Below are positions 1-9,608 of a DNA stretch of 64,000 bases, piece by piece (positions within the stretch are counted from its first letter, which is position 1; each line of letters starts with the position of its first letter). The notes beneath the pieces are model-generated. The model saw nothing but the letters and a program-made list of their open reading frames with translations, ran no database searches and was not told where the DNA came from. The stretch covers positions 1,286,336 to 1,350,335 of the forward strand of contig NZ_GL385912.1 of the NCBI RefSeq assembly GCF_000146285.1, written 5' to 3'. Made by a program: the position numbers and the translations under genes. The DNA comes from Mobiluncus curtisii subsp. curtisii ATCC 35241 (GTDB lineage Bacteria > Actinomycetota > Actinomycetes > Actinomycetales > Actinomycetaceae).

Positions 1-117
1 GAGTCTTGTTCGGTTTCCGGGTGGATGGTGACCGTTCGGGTGGCGAAGCCGTTGGAAATCGGGCTGGTGCCGGAGGCGCAGTCGACGTCCCGAGCCGGAC
101 CGGAATTCCTGGGCTAG
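1..117 (+). CDS. C-terminal end of an unidentified protein (partial)
   Basis: The first reading frame is open from base 1 to a TAG stop and gives a 38-residue tail containing the stretch GWMVTVRVAKPLEIGLVPE. The codons are ordinary for this genome, with G or C often in third position, so this looks like the end of a real gene that starts left of the window. I do not recognise the family from so short a tail. An overlapping 68-codon frame from base 6 is also open, but it is glycine-rich and looks like a shadow. Confidence 0.3.
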   Translation, partial: ESCSVSGWMVTVRVAKPLEIGLVPEAQSTSRAGPEFLG

Positions 118-209
118 GCGGTTGGGCGCGCGGTCCTGGCAGTGACTGCACTCCTGGCAAGGTCAACGATACTCGCGGGACTTGCAGATTACCGGTTCTA
201 CCTGACATG

Positions 210-239
210 TAAAAAGGCGTGATTCTGGAGGCTCCAGAA
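210..239 (-). terminator. Probable terminator of the MFS exporter gene
   Basis: Read on the minus strand, the sequence after the exporter's stop has a 7-base-pair stem (TTCTGGA/TCCAGAA at 223-239, 3-base loop). A run of five T follows about 8 bases beyond it. The stem is short and the T run is not adjacent, so the call is tentative. Confidence 0.4.
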
Positions 240-258
240 GTACTCGCCAGGCGCGCGC

Positions 259-1680
259 TCAGCTCAGGCTTTGCCGGACCCGAGCGGCGGTGCCGTGCGC
301 CCAGCGGGTCGTGACCACCACCGCGATGACGGCCACTGTCGCGCCCAGGAAGATGGTGATGTACCAAGCCGGGTGGGCAGCCTCGTGAATGGGCAGACCG
401 CGCGCCACTCCCAGGTTCATGAACGCGCCGAAACCCGCGATGCCTAAGGACATGCCGATTTGGCGGGCAGTGGACGTGGTAGCAGAAGCGACCCCGGCCT
501 GGCGTTCCGGCATGGCTGCCAGTACTCGGTTCGTCACCGGCATGTTGGTAAATGCCAATACCACCCCAGCCAGAGTTGTCGCCACGAACAGCAACGCGAC
601 CGGACCGGTGCTGTTCAAGGGCAGCAGGCAGACGCCCAACAGCAGGGTGCCGATACCGGCTACCAGGAACGCGGCACGGTAGTGGCCCGTGGCAACGATA
701 CGTCCTGCCGTCACGGCAGCGATTGTGTTGGCAAGCGCTAGGGGCAGCATCATCAGCCCGGCGTGCATCGGGGTGAAACCCAGGTCTAGCTGCAGGTAGA
801 AGGCAAACACGAACATGAAACCGCCGTGGGTAATAAAGACGAACTCCATGACGGCCAGGGACCCGACGAAAGGAACGGAACGGAAATAACGAAAATCTAG
901 CATCGGCCAGGGTGTGTGAGTCTCTCGCCACACAAAGCCGAGGGAGGCTGCCAGGAATATCCCTGCCAGAATCCACTCGCGGAGACCAAAAATGCCTTCT
1001 CCGAAGCTGATGATGTCATAGGTCAGGGCACCCATGAGGATGGCGGTCAAAATTTGACCGGGAATGTCCAGGCGGCGCCCGGTTTCATCACGGGATTCGG
1101 GGACTTCGCGGATGATGCCCGCCAGGGTCAATGCCAGCAGTGGGAGCGGCGCCCAAAACACGGCGCGCCAATCGACCCAGGTCACCAACGCTCCAGCCAG
1201 CACCGGTCCGGCAGCTAAACCGACTCCGAGCAGGGCATTCCAAAACCCGATGGCTTTCGCGCGTTCCACCGGGTCGCGAAACACCTCGTTGATGACCGCG
1301 AGGCTGATAACCGGCAGCATACAGGCTCCCAGCCCTTGCAAGCCGCGACCGACTATCAACACCAGCGGCATCCACGCTACGGCAGCCAACACGGTACCGA
1401 CCGTGAAAGTCGCCATGCCCACAATCATGGTGCGGCGGCGTCCGAAACGGTCACCCAAAGCTCCGGTCACCATCAGCATGGCTGCCAAAGCGAGGGCATA
1501 AATGTTCAACGACCACTGCAGTTCCCCGGTGCTGGCGTGCAAATCTGCTCGAATCGCCGGTAGAGTCACGTTCATTGCGTTTAGATACAGCTGGGTACAC
1601 ACGACGGTCATAGAACACACCAACAGCACTCGTTGGCGCTGCGCCGGCGTCAAAGCGTCAGCATCATCCTCAGAAGCCAC
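259..1680 (-). CDS. MFS drug exporter, DHA2 (EmrB/QacA) type
   Basis: This 473-residue membrane protein is a proton-driven exporter of the major facilitator superfamily. The sequence shows the family's motif A (GDRFGRRRT, about residue 76), the antiporter motif C in the fifth helix (ALLGVGLAAGPVLAG), and enough hydrophobic stretches for about 14 membrane segments, which matches the DHA2 family in length. Such proteins export toxic cationic compounds or metabolites; the substrate cannot be read from the sequence. The start is GTG with a weak ribosome site (GGACGG). It lies downstream of and on the same strand as the copper genes, 122 bases away, but nothing shows that they share a transcript. 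Confidence 0.85.
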   Translation of the reverse strand: MASEDDADALTPAQRQRVLLVCSMTVVCTQLYLNAMNVTLPAIRADLHASTGELQWSLNIYALALAAMLMVTGALGDRFGRRRTMIVGMATFTVGTVLAAVAWMPLVLIVGRGLQGLGACMLPVISLAVINEVFRDPVERAKAIGFWNALLGVGLAAGPVLAGALVTWVDWRAVFWAPLPLLALTLAGIIREVPESRDETGRRLDIPGQILTAILMGALTYDIISFGEGIFGLREWILAGIFLAASLGFVWRETHTPWPMLDFRYFRSVPFVGSLAVMEFVFITHGGFMFVFAFYLQLDLGFTPMHAGLMMLPLALANTIAAVTAGRIVATGHYRAAFLVAGIGTLLLGVCLLPLNSTGPVALLFVATTLAGVVLAFTNMPVTNRVLAAMPERQAGVASATTSTARQIGMSLGIAGFGAFMNLGVARGLPIHEAAHPAWYITIFLGATVAVIAVVVTTRWAHGTAARVRQSLS

Positions 1681-1782
1681 TTTTACCGTCCCTTCGCTGG
1701 CCTCCCCTAGTCTAGCGTCTCTACGCCCGGCACGAATTTGCCCGAAGGGTTGCGAGTCACCCGGTTCGCGTCACCGTGAACC

Positions 1783-1800
1783 ATACCGACTAAGCGGTAT
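1783..1800 (-). terminator. Hairpin just after the copper ATPase gene
   Basis: An inverted repeat (ATACCG, 6-base loop, CGGTAT) begins two bases after the copA stop codon. There is no T tract after it on the minus strand, so it may be a weak or factor-assisted terminator or an mRNA 3' stem. Confidence 0.3.
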
Positions 1801-1802
1801 AG

Positions 1803-4286
1803 TCACAGGTGGACGCGGTTTAGGCGCAGGGAGTTCAGCACCACCAGCACCGAGCTGGATGCCATGAAAGCCCCCGCCAGCCCCGGATTTAACATCCCCG
1901 CTGCCGCTAGGGGTATCGCCACAATGTTGTACCCAAAAGCCCAGGCGAGGTTCTGTTTGATGTTTCGCAGGGTAGCTCGAGACACGTTGATGGCCTGGGT
2001 TATTGCCTCCAGACTGGGGTTCACCAGGGTGATGTCCGCGGCACCAATAGCCGCATCGGTGCCGGTGGCCAGGGCAATCCCCAGGTCGGCGGCGGCTAGG
2101 GCGGCGGCATCATTGACACCGTCCCCGACCATCGCCACGATTTTGCCAGCGTCCTGCAACTCCCGAATTGTGGCAACCTTGCCTTCCGGGCTGACCCCTG
2201 CCACGACTGTTTCGATTCCAGCCTGGTTGGCAGCCCGGTGTGCCGGCTCGGGCTGATCCCCTGTCAGCAGGACGGTTTCGATACCGGCAGCTTTCAGGCT
2301 GGCAACCGTGTGGGCAGCTTCGGGTTTGACCGGGTCACTGAACGTAAACACGGCGAGAGCTCGCGCCTGCAGCAAGTCTCCCGCTACGGCGGCGACATTG
2401 TTTTCACTGCCCCGACCTGGTTTGTCTGCAGTTCCCGCACTGTCCAGCAGACTGGCTCCGTACCCAACCTTTTCGACCTGTGCAATCAAGGTTTCAGCCG
2501 GGACATCCGCGGTGAGGGTCACGGTAGCGATTTCTAAGGGCAGGTTCACAACAGCCGAAACTCCGTCCAGTTTGTTGAGACGCTTTTCCACTCGCGCCAC
2601 GCAAGACGCGCAGGTCATTCCCATGACTTTCAAGGTCATTTCCGTGCTGGCTCGCTCCGCCGTCAGCTGCCCGTTACCGGCCGGCTCACCTGGCAACACC
2701 GGACAGGCGTCCCCGGAACCTTGTGAAGACCAGCCCGCACCCGTAGCCAACACCGCCACGGTTCGACCTTGTGACTGGGCTGCTCCAATCGCCGCAGCCA
2801 GGTCGGGGGGAAGGTCCGCGCCCATCGCCGTGAGCCACTCCGGTTTCCCAATCGCATAGGCCACGCCGTTTACGAAACCTCCGGCGCCGCGTCCGATGAA
2901 CGTGGCGAATCCGGTTAAGGCAGCGGGTCCGCTCCCGCAGTCCCTCGCTTTTGCCGCTGCGACTAGGGCTTTCCCGATTGGGTGGGGAGATCCTGTCTCT
3001 AGTGCAACCGCCAATGCGAGAGCCTGAGTGTTCCCCAGCGACGCCATCCCCACGGTCCTCGGAGCGGACACCGTCACGTCCTCCAGGCGCATTTCCCCGG
3101 TGGTCAGGGTGCCGGTTTTGTCCATGACCAGGGTGTTGATGCGCCGGGTTTCCTCCAGAATCTGGGGACCTTTCAGCAGGATACCCGCGCGAGACGCCCG
3201 GGTGGACCCGACCAACAAAGCCATCGGGGTCGCCAACCCCAACGCGCACGGACAGGCGATGACCAGTACTGATACCCCGGCGGTGAAAGCGGCAGGGAAC
3301 GGGTGTCCGCGTCCCAGCCATAGCGCGAAAGTCAGGACAGCCAGGGCAATCACCACCGGGACGAACACTGTCGACACTCGGTCCGCTAGGCGAGAAACCG
3401 GGGATTTCTCAGCTTGAGCGCGGGTTACCAGCCGGGTGATTTGCGCCAGTTTCGTTTCCGCACCGACCTTGGTGGCCTCAACAACCAGCAGGCCTTGGAC
3501 GTTGATGGTGGCGCCGGTCACACTATCGCCCACGGATTTTTCCACCGGGATGGGCTCGCCGGTCAGCATGGATTCGTCAACGGTGGAATGTCCTTCGAAC
3601 ACGATGCCGTCGGTGGCGATTTTTTCCCCGGCCGGTACCAAAAAGTAATCCCCCGGCTGGAGCGCGGCGACGTCGATGGTTTCAGTTTCCCACGGGGTTG
3701 CCGGGTCACGAGGGTCGCCGGGACGGGTGACGCGCACGGCCTGTTTTGCCCCCAGGGACAGCAAAGCGCGCAGCGCAGAGGTCGCCGAGGACTTCGCCCG
3801 AGCCTCCAAATACCGTCCGGTCAGCAAAAATACGGTAATCATCACGGCGGTTTCAAAAAAGATTTCGCCCCCGGAGCCTGTTTCGTGCGCTGCCGCGAGC
3901 GGGTTCAGGCTCATGTTCATGGTCATACCGATACGGCCGGCGGGAGTAAGAATCAGCGCCCCCCAGGAGTACAGCGTTGCCACGCTCACCCCCAACGCGA
4001 CCAGGGTGTCCATCGTGGTGGACCCCCCTCGTGCCGCTCGCAGAGCCCCCCGGTGAAACGGCGCGGCGGACCAGCCCACTACCGGCAGACTGCACACCCC
4101 CACGACCCACTGCCACGCCGGGAACTGCAGGACTTCCAGCATGGAAATCGCCATCACCGGTAGACAAAAAATCAGCGCCACTACCAGGCGACGTCCCAGG
4201 TCTTGCCGGCGCAGCCCGGCCGGGTCCAGCGCTGAATCCACCGCCGGGTCCGCGGAGGGACTAGCTGTCGTTTCGTTGTGTGTCAT
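1803..4286 (-). CDS. copA: Copper-exporting P1B-type ATPase with internal HMA domain
   Basis: This 827-residue enzyme uses ATP to pump Cu(I) out of the cytoplasm. It has the actuator loop ([10 protein letters not shown]), the membrane metal site CPC (about residues 343-345 in [11 protein letters not shown]), the phosphorylated Asp389 in DKTGT, the nucleotide-binding SPHP motif, TGD at 675-677, GDGVND, and the last-helix motifs FGYN and MASSS. The odd part is the metal-binding domain. The N-terminus has none, and a complete heavy-metal-associated domain with GMTCASC (Cys559 and Cys562) sits between SPHP and TGD, inside the ATP-binding region, flanked by linkers (residues about 517-640). The frame is continuous through it. 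I chose ATG at 4286 (GGTGA upstream); a GTG at 4319 would add 11 residues. copZ lies 65 bases upstream on the same strand. Confidence 0.93.
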   Translation of the reverse strand: MTHNETTASPSADPAVDSALDPAGLRRQDLGRRLVVALIFCLPVMAISMLEVLQFPAWQWVVGVCSLPVVGWSAAPFHRGALRAARGGSTTMDTLVALGVSVATLYSWGALILTPAGRIGMTMNMSLNPLAAAHETGSGGEIFFETAVMITVFLLTGRYLEARAKSSATSALRALLSLGAKQAVRVTRPGDPRDPATPWETETIDVAALQPGDYFLVPAGEKIATDGIVFEGHSTVDESMLTGEPIPVEKSVGDSVTGATINVQGLLVVEATKVGAETKLAQITRLVTRAQAEKSPVSRLADRVSTVFVPVVIALAVLTFALWLGRGHPFPAAFTAGVSVLVIACPCALGLATPMALLVGSTRASRAGILLKGPQILEETRRINTLVMDKTGTLTTGEMRLEDVTVSAPRTVGMASLGNTQALALAVALETGSPHPIGKALVAAAKARDCGSGPAALTGFATFIGRGAGGFVNGVAYAIGKPEWLTAMGADLPPDLAAAIGAAQSQGRTVAVLATGAGWSSQGSGDACPVLPGEPAGNGQLTAERASTEMTLKVMGMTCASCVARVEKRLNKLDGVSAVVNLPLEIATVTLTADVPAETLIAQVEKVGYGASLLDSAGTADKPGRGSENNVAAVAGDLLQARALAVFTFSDPVKPEAAHTVASLKAAGIETVLLTGDQPEPAHRAANQAGIETVVAGVSPEGKVATIRELQDAGKIVAMVGDGVNDAAALAAADLGIALATGTDAAIGAADITLVNPSLEAITQAINVSRATLRNIKQNLAWAFGYNIVAIPLAAAGMLNPGLAGAFMASSSVLVVLNSLRLNRVHL

Positions 4287-4351
4287 CAAATCACCGGGCC
4301 GACCTCGCACCGTCCTCACACCACCACTTGAGACAGCCGAAGGAACAAAAG

Positions 4352-4576
4352 CTAGCGGTTGATGGACACGACGCGGTAGTTGCCGGCGTCCTGCACGGTT
4401 TCGGTGAGGACCTGGTCGGAGGGCAGGCTTTCGCCGGTGACGGTAGCGACCCCGCGGCCCTCGTCACGCACCACCTCGACGCGTTCCACGCCCGCTAGGT
4501 CGCTGAGGTCGGCGGTGATGTGTTTGACGCACATGTCACAAGTCAGTCCGTCGAGGTTCATGGTGAGGGTTGCCAT
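4352..4576 (-). CDS. copZ: Copper chaperone / heavy-metal-associated domain protein
   Basis: This 74-residue protein is a single heavy-metal-associated domain with the Cu(I)-binding motif GLTCDMC near residue 10 and the usual beta-alpha-beta-beta-alpha-beta length. Its family carries Cu(I) to the exporting ATPase. It lies 65 bases upstream of copA on the same strand and is probably cotranscribed. The start is the ATG that follows AAAGGA by 7 bases; an upstream in-frame start would add 17 residues that are not part of the domain. No CsoR or CopY regulator gene is next to it, and I see no clear operator upstream. Confidence 0.87.
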   Translation of the reverse strand: MATLTMNLDGLTCDMCVKHITADLSDLAGVERVEVVRDEGRGVATVTGESLPSDQVLTETVQDAGNYRVVSINR

Positions 4577-4711
4577 TGGGGGTTCCTTTCGTTGCTGTGT
4601 CGCGAGATTAGCCACTCGTAGGGTCACTGTCTATTCCAACCACCGGTTGCGCCGGATTATTCCCACCCGGCACGTGACCGGAATCGGTCCGGTGTAGCGT
4701 GGCGAACCGGT

Positions 4712-6169
4712 CTATTTGAGATAGTCGACCAGTTCGGCAGCCAAGCCGGTGTAGGTTGCGGGAGTCAGCGCCTGCAAACGTGCGGTTTGTTCCGGGGGAA
4801 GTCCCAAACCGGAAATAAACTCGCGCATCCGAGCCCCGTCAACCTTGTGCCCGCGGGTCAGCTCTTTCAAGCGCTCGTAAGGGTTATCCATACCGGGAAT
4901 CCCGGCAATCCCAGCCACGCGCATAGTCTGTTGGACTGCCTCGCCCAGTACTTCCCAGTTGTCATCCAAATCGGCTGCCATCACGGCGGCATCAACCTTT
5001 AGCCCCGCCAGTCCGCGTCGCAGATTATCGATTGCCAGCAGGGAGTGACCAAACGCGGTGCCGATATTGCGCTGGGTGGTGGAATCGGTGAGGTCGCGCT
5101 GCATCCGGGTGGTGACCAGGGTCTGTTCCAGTACCTCGAACAGGCCGGAGGAAATCTCGAGATTCGCTTCGGCGTTTTCGAACCGAATCGGGTTGATTTT
5201 ATGCGGCATGGTTGAGGATCCGGTCGAACCTTGCGCTGCCAAATCTTGGGCAAAATACCGCAGGGAAATATAGGTCCAAATGTCGGTAGCGAGGTTGTGG
5301 GCGATGCGGTTAAAGTGCGTGACCGTCGCGTAAAGCTCCGCTTGATAGTCGTGGGACTCAATCTGGGTAGTCAACGGGTTCCAGGTCAGACCCAGACGAT
5401 CCTCGACAAAACCGCGGGACAGCGCCGACCAATCCGCTCCGGGTACCGCCACCGTGTGCGCCGCAAAATCGCCGGTCGCGCCGTTGATTTTGCCCAAGTA
5501 TTCCTGGGCTTCGACGCGTTTCAGCTGGCGATTCATACGCCAGGCAAACACGGCAAGTTCATGTCCCAAGGTGGTGGGGGTGGCGGGCTGCCCGTGGGTG
5601 TGGGCGAGCATCGGCACCTGGGCGTTTTCCTGGGCAAGGTCGGTGATTTGGGTTTGCAGGGCACGGGCAGCGGGCAGCCACACCCGTCCCACCCCCTGCT
5701 TTAGCAAAATCGCGTAGGTCAAATTGTTGATGTCCTCAGAAGTGCAGAATATGTGCACCATTTCTTTGAGCTTCGGCAGTGCCTGACCTTCCGCACCTCC
5801 CAACACCTCCGGGGCCGCTTCAAGGGCGGACTTCAAAAGGTATTCCACAGCTTTCACGTCATGCTTGGTTTTTGCTTCGGTTTCGCTCAGCGTAGCGATT
5901 TCATCCGCCCCGAAAGTCCCCACCAGACCCCGCAGATAGGATTTTTCTGCCGCGCTCAACACCGGCGCACCGTCCAGTACTTCCTGGTCCGTGAGCCAAA
6001 TGAGCCACTCAATCTCTACGAACAGGCGTGCCCGGTTCACCGCCGCTTCAGAAAACCAGTCCACCAGCGGAGCCACGACCCCGCGGTATCTTCCATCCAG
6101 TGAACCGAGGGCAATCGCCGGGCTCAGCGCCCCCAAATCAACGTGTGCGGTAGGAAATTCAGTAACCAT
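4712..6169 (-). CDS. purB: Adenylosuccinate lyase
   Basis: This 485-residue cytosolic enzyme removes fumarate from SAICAR and from adenylosuccinate, two steps of purine synthesis. It carries the fumarase/aspartase superfamily signature GSSTMPHKINP and the upstream elements TSEDINN and HTHGQPATPT. The length and the N-terminal SPAIALGSLDGRYRG match the longer PurB group seen in many actinobacteria and in E. coli. The ribosome site is weak (GAAAGC). It stands between the copper genes and hemL, all on the minus strand, with no functional tie to either. Confidence 0.95.
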   Translation of the reverse strand: MVTEFPTAHVDLGALSPAIALGSLDGRYRGVVAPLVDWFSEAAVNRARLFVEIEWLIWLTDQEVLDGAPVLSAAEKSYLRGLVGTFGADEIATLSETEAKTKHDVKAVEYLLKSALEAAPEVLGGAEGQALPKLKEMVHIFCTSEDINNLTYAILLKQGVGRVWLPAARALQTQITDLAQENAQVPMLAHTHGQPATPTTLGHELAVFAWRMNRQLKRVEAQEYLGKINGATGDFAAHTVAVPGADWSALSRGFVEDRLGLTWNPLTTQIESHDYQAELYATVTHFNRIAHNLATDIWTYISLRYFAQDLAAQGSTGSSTMPHKINPIRFENAEANLEISSGLFEVLEQTLVTTRMQRDLTDSTTQRNIGTAFGHSLLAIDNLRRGLAGLKVDAAVMAADLDDNWEVLGEAVQQTMRVAGIAGIPGMDNPYERLKELTRGHKVDGARMREFISGLGLPPEQTARLQALTPATYTGLAAELVDYLK

Positions 6170-6212
6170 TTTTCTGCTTTCAATAGTTGTGAGAGGGGGT
6201 TGGCGGTTAGGT

Positions 6213-7622
6213 TCAAGCCTGCGGCGGTTCGGCAGCAGCCGCTGCCTTCGCTGCCGCCGGAATTGCGTCCAAAATCTGGTTCATGGCGGCATCGTCACCG
6301 AAGTGGGCTGCGGACACGAACCAGGCTTCGAACACGGAGGGCGGCAACATGACGCCTTGCCGGTGAAACTCCCAGAACATCGGGGCGAATCGCCAGGTTT
6401 CCTGGGCTTTCGCGCCGGCATAATCGGTGACGGGAGTTTCGGAAAAGAACACGGAGAACAGCGACCCAGCACGCCCAATGAAGTGAGACACGCCCTCCCG
6501 GTTCAACGCCGCGTCCAGGGCGCCCGCAATCGTGTCTGCCACGGCATCGACCTTGCCATACACGTTATTGTCGGCACCTCGTAAAGTGGCCAACCCGGCC
6601 GCGCAAGACAGCGGGTTGCCGCTCAGGGTTCCGGCCTGATAGACCGGACCGAGGGGCGCGAGCTGATTCATCAGTTCAGCCCGACCCCCAAGAGCTGCCA
6701 AGGGCATTCCTCCCCCAATGACCTTGCCGAAAGTCAGCAAATCCGGGGTCCAAAACTCACCGAAGGTCACGCCCTTATTTTGAGCAGCAACCCCCACGGG
6801 GAATAACCCCGCCGGTCCGGACGTGGTACCTACCGGACTTTCCAGATATTCCCGCCCGGTGGACAGTCCCCACCAGCCCGACGGCGACACCCTAAACCCG
6901 GTCAACACCTCGTCTTGAATCATCAATGCCCCGTGCTCGCGGCACAACCGGGAAATTTCAGGCAGGAATCCGGCTCGCGGTGCCACAACACCCATATTCG
7001 CGGCAGCACCTTCCACAATGACGGCAGCGATTTCGGAACCGCGCTGCGCAAACGCTTCTTGCACAGCTTTCACATTGTTGTAGGGCAACACCAAGGTCAG
7101 GGCAGAAATTCCTGCCGGCACGCCCGCGGAAGCAGGCAAGCCGCCGGTGGCGACTCCGGAACCGGCTTCGCTGAGCAGACAGTCAGAGTGTCCGTGATAG
7201 TTACCGGCGAACTTGATAATCAAATCCCGCCCGGTCACCCCGCGCGCCAAGCGGATAGCCGTCATGGTCGCCTCGGTCCCGGTCGAAACAAACCGGACCT
7301 TTTCTGCCAGCGGCACCCGTTTCCGGATAGCCTCTGCCAACAGGGTCTCCGACTCGGTGGGCGCCCCGAAACTGAGACCTGCCTCCGCCGCGGTCCGGAC
7401 TGCGTCTACCACCCGTTCATCGGCGTGACCCAGCAGCATCGGACCCCACGAACAAATCAAATCAACAAACTCGTGACCTTCCGCATCCCACACGCGCGGA
7501 CCCTTCGCGCGAGCCACGAAAGACGGCACCCCCCCGACCGAACCGTAAGCGCGCACGGGGGAATCAACCCCTCCGGGGATGACGGCTTGCGCCGCCGCAA
7601 ACAAATCAGCATTCGTTGTCAT
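6213..7622 (-). CDS. hemL: Glutamate-1-semialdehyde 2,1-aminomutase
   Basis: This 469-residue PLP enzyme converts glutamate-1-semialdehyde to 5-aminolevulinate, the second step of the C5 heme route that HemA begins. It has the class III aminotransferase layout: [12 protein letters not shown] at the start, [17 protein letters not shown] in the middle, and the PLP lysine in [12 protein letters not shown] segment of about 33 residues before that lysine (between GWWGL and TPDLLTFGK) is extra compared with usual HemL proteins, and the C-terminus is alanine-rich. The start is the ATG after AAAGGAGGG, not the upstream in-frame start. It is the last gene of the minus-strand heme group, 87 bases beyond hemB. 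Confidence 0.95.
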   Translation of the reverse strand: MTTNADLFAAAQAVIPGGVDSPVRAYGSVGGVPSFVARAKGPRVWDAEGHEFVDLICSWGPMLLGHADERVVDAVRTAAEAGLSFGAPTESETLLAEAIRKRVPLAEKVRFVSTGTEATMTAIRLARGVTGRDLIIKFAGNYHGHSDCLLSEAGSGVATGGLPASAGVPAGISALTLVLPYNNVKAVQEAFAQRGSEIAAVIVEGAAANMGVVAPRAGFLPEISRLCREHGALMIQDEVLTGFRVSPSGWWGLSTGREYLESPVGTTSGPAGLFPVGVAAQNKGVTFGEFWTPDLLTFGKVIGGGMPLAALGGRAELMNQLAPLGPVYQAGTLSGNPLSCAAGLATLRGADNNVYGKVDAVADTIAGALDAALNREGVSHFIGRAGSLFSVFFSETPVTDYAGAKAQETWRFAPMFWEFHRQGVMLPPSVFEAWFVSAAHFGDDAAMNQILDAIPAAAKAAAAAEPPQA

Positions 7623-7709
7623 TTCGCCCTCCTTTGGGTGATGAAAGGACCTTGTCACAAGTTCTTTCGAGTTACGTGTTCAGTTCACTAACCGTGGCGG
7701 GGGCTCGGG

Positions 7710-8834
7710 TTACGCCAAGCCTTGCGCCGCTTCAATCGCATAGTAAGTCAACACAATGTCCGCTCCGGCGCGAACGATTGAAGTCAAGGACTCGTCGATG
7801 ACGCGAGAACGGTCAATCCAACCGTTAGCGGCCGCAGCTTCAATCATCGCGTATTCACCGGACACCTGGTAAGCAGCCACCGGCACCGGTGCCGCCGCAG
7901 CGACATCAGACAGCACGTCCAGGTAAAACGAGGCTGGCTTGACCATTACCATGTCGGCGCCTTCCTCAATGTCCAGCAGGGTTTCCCGCATTCCTTCGCG
8001 ACGGTTGGCAGGGTCTTGCTGATAGGTGCGCCGGTCGCCTTTCAGGGCGCAACCGACCGCGTCCCGGAACGGTCCGAACAGGCCGGACGCATATTTGGCA
8101 GAGTAAGCCATAATCGCCACGTCACTGTACCCGGCTTGATCCAGAGCAGCACGAATCGCTGCAACCTGACCGTCCATCATGCCACTGGGTCCGACCGCGG
8201 CCGCTCCCGCCCGCGCTTGTGACACCGCCGTGGCGGCATAACAAGACACTGCCCAATCGTTGTCTACCGCGCCATCGGGTCGGAGTGGTCCGCAGTGTCC
8301 ATGCGAGGTTGTCTCATCCAGACAGGTGTCCGCCATGACCACCAACTGATCCCCGACCTCTGCGGCGAGCGCAGCGATGCCCCGGTTTTGAATCCCGTCG
8401 GGGTCCCAAGCTGCCGAACCGATTTCGTCCTTGTCAGCGTCGGTGGGGACTCCGAACACAATCATGCCCCCGATGCCGGCATCCGCCGCTTCCCGACCCA
8501 GTTTCGCCAAAGATTCCGGCGTGTGCTGGTATTGACCAGGCATGGAAGGAATCTCTACCGGTTCAGTAATCCCGTCGCGCACAAAGACGGGCAATATCAG
8601 CTGTTCGGGGCTCCAGCGGGTTTCCGTCACCAGACGGCGCATCGCCACGGAGGTACGCAACCGGCGGGGACGCACGAAAGGGGTCAGACCGTGGGGCAGT
8701 TTCCGCGCGGGCACGACCTTTTCGTTCGCCCCGGCTTTCGTTTCAGCTTCACCAGTACCGGTGTGCCGTCCTCCGGTCGCGCTCGGAGTGGTCGGTCCTA
8801 CGCCCAAGTTTGCGGCGTGCGGTAATCCTGTCAT
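7710..8834 (-). CDS. hemB: Delta-aminolevulinic acid dehydratase (porphobilinogen synthase)
   Basis: This 374-residue enzyme joins two 5-aminolevulinate molecules to make porphobilinogen. The two active-site lysines are visible in YSAKYASGLFGPF and MVMVKPASFYLD. The metal site reads DTCLDETTSHGHCG, so the middle cysteine of the usual three-cysteine zinc site is Asp here, a mix of the zinc and magnesium types. The protein is about 45 residues longer than usual at the N-terminus; that part is polar and probably disordered. ATG at 8834 is preceded by AGGGGAT, which supports the long form. It follows hemD by 9 bases and is clearly in its operon. Confidence 0.95.
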   Translation of the reverse strand: MTGLPHAANLGVGPTTPSATGGRHTGTGEAETKAGANEKVVPARKLPHGLTPFVRPRRLRTSVAMRRLVTETRWSPEQLILPVFVRDGITEPVEIPSMPGQYQHTPESLAKLGREAADAGIGGMIVFGVPTDADKDEIGSAAWDPDGIQNRGIAALAAEVGDQLVVMADTCLDETTSHGHCGPLRPDGAVDNDWAVSCYAATAVSQARAGAAAVGPSGMMDGQVAAIRAALDQAGYSDVAIMAYSAKYASGLFGPFRDAVGCALKGDRRTYQQDPANRREGMRETLLDIEEGADMVMVKPASFYLDVLSDVAAAAPVPVAAYQVSGEYAMIEAAAANGWIDRSRVIDESLTSIVRAGADIVLTYYAIEAAQGLA

Positions 8835-8843
8835 AGTTATCCC

Positions 8844-9602
8844 CTAATCTTGTGCGGCTTTCTTTTCTTGCTCTCTAACGGCGTCCTCATAAGCCCGAAC
8901 GACCCCTTCGGTGTTCGTGGTTTCGCAGACTTCGGCGGCGGACCAGCCCAGTTCCCGCAGTACGGTTGCCGAAGATTTCCCAAAAGCGATGGGCTCGGGC
9001 CATTGTTTCACGCCGGCTTTCGTCAGCAGTTGGTGGGCAGCGTGCGCCACCGAACCGGCAGTAATCAGCACGTAGGTGTGCGCCCCCGGAGCCAAGGCGG
9101 TCTCCCATTCCAGTGGCAGATCGGGCAGGCACACGGATTCATAGAGTCGCAGTTTTTCTACGTTATATCCCTTGCGGTTCAGTCCTTGCCCCAAGGTCGG
9201 TGCCGCGCCGACCGCGCCGGGCAGCAGCACTGTTCCGGTTCCTGCCGGGAACACTTCGACCAAGGACTCGGCGCACGCCGGATCCGGTCCCACCAGGTCA
9301 ACGTGACCGTCGAACTGGCGGATGGCTTCGGCAGTGGCACTACCTACGGCAGCAACCTGCACTTGGGCAAACAAATCTTCCAGGTCGTAGTGAGCGTCCA
9401 GGAATGTCGCCGTCGCCACGCTGGAGAGCACGACCCAGTCATATTCCCCGCTCTGCAGCCGTTGCATCGGATCAAACCAGTCCTCGCTGGGGGTGGGCAC
9501 TTTCTCAGTTACAGGCGCACACACGACCGGCAGTCCGGCCTGTTCCAATCCCGTTGCCAACACGTCACCAGGGACTCTGGGCACCAACAGTTTAGGTTTC
9601 AT
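8844..9602 (-). CDS. hemD: Uroporphyrinogen-III synthase
   Basis: This 252-residue enzyme closes and inverts ring D of hydroxymethylbilane to give uroporphyrinogen III. HemD sequences are poorly conserved; the call rests on the two-domain layout (LVPRVPGDVLATGLEQAG at the start, DWVVLSSVATATF and AVGSATAEAIRQ in the first domain, TYVLITAGSVAHA later), the length, and the place between hemC and hemB. The hemC stop lies a few bases upstream, so translation is probably coupled. The start is either ATG at 9602 or TTG at 9605, with GGGGAG upstream. The C-terminus is charged (EQEKKAAQD). Confidence 0.88.
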   Translation of the reverse strand: MKPKLLVPRVPGDVLATGLEQAGLPVVCAPVTEKVPTPSEDWFDPMQRLQSGEYDWVVLSSVATATFLDAHYDLEDLFAQVQVAAVGSATAEAIRQFDGHVDLVGPDPACAESLVEVFPAGTGTVLLPGAVGAAPTLGQGLNRKGYNVEKLRLYESVCLPDLPLEWETALAPGAHTYVLITAGSVAHAAHQLLTKAGVKQWPEPIAFGKSSATVLRELGWSAAEVCETTNTEGVVRAYEDAVREQEKKAAQD

Positions 9603-9608
9603 CAAATG

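Noticed and set aside
3414-4163. A 249-codon open frame opposite copA
   Set aside because: It lies antisense to the conserved actuator and membrane part of the ATPase and has no recognisable motif.
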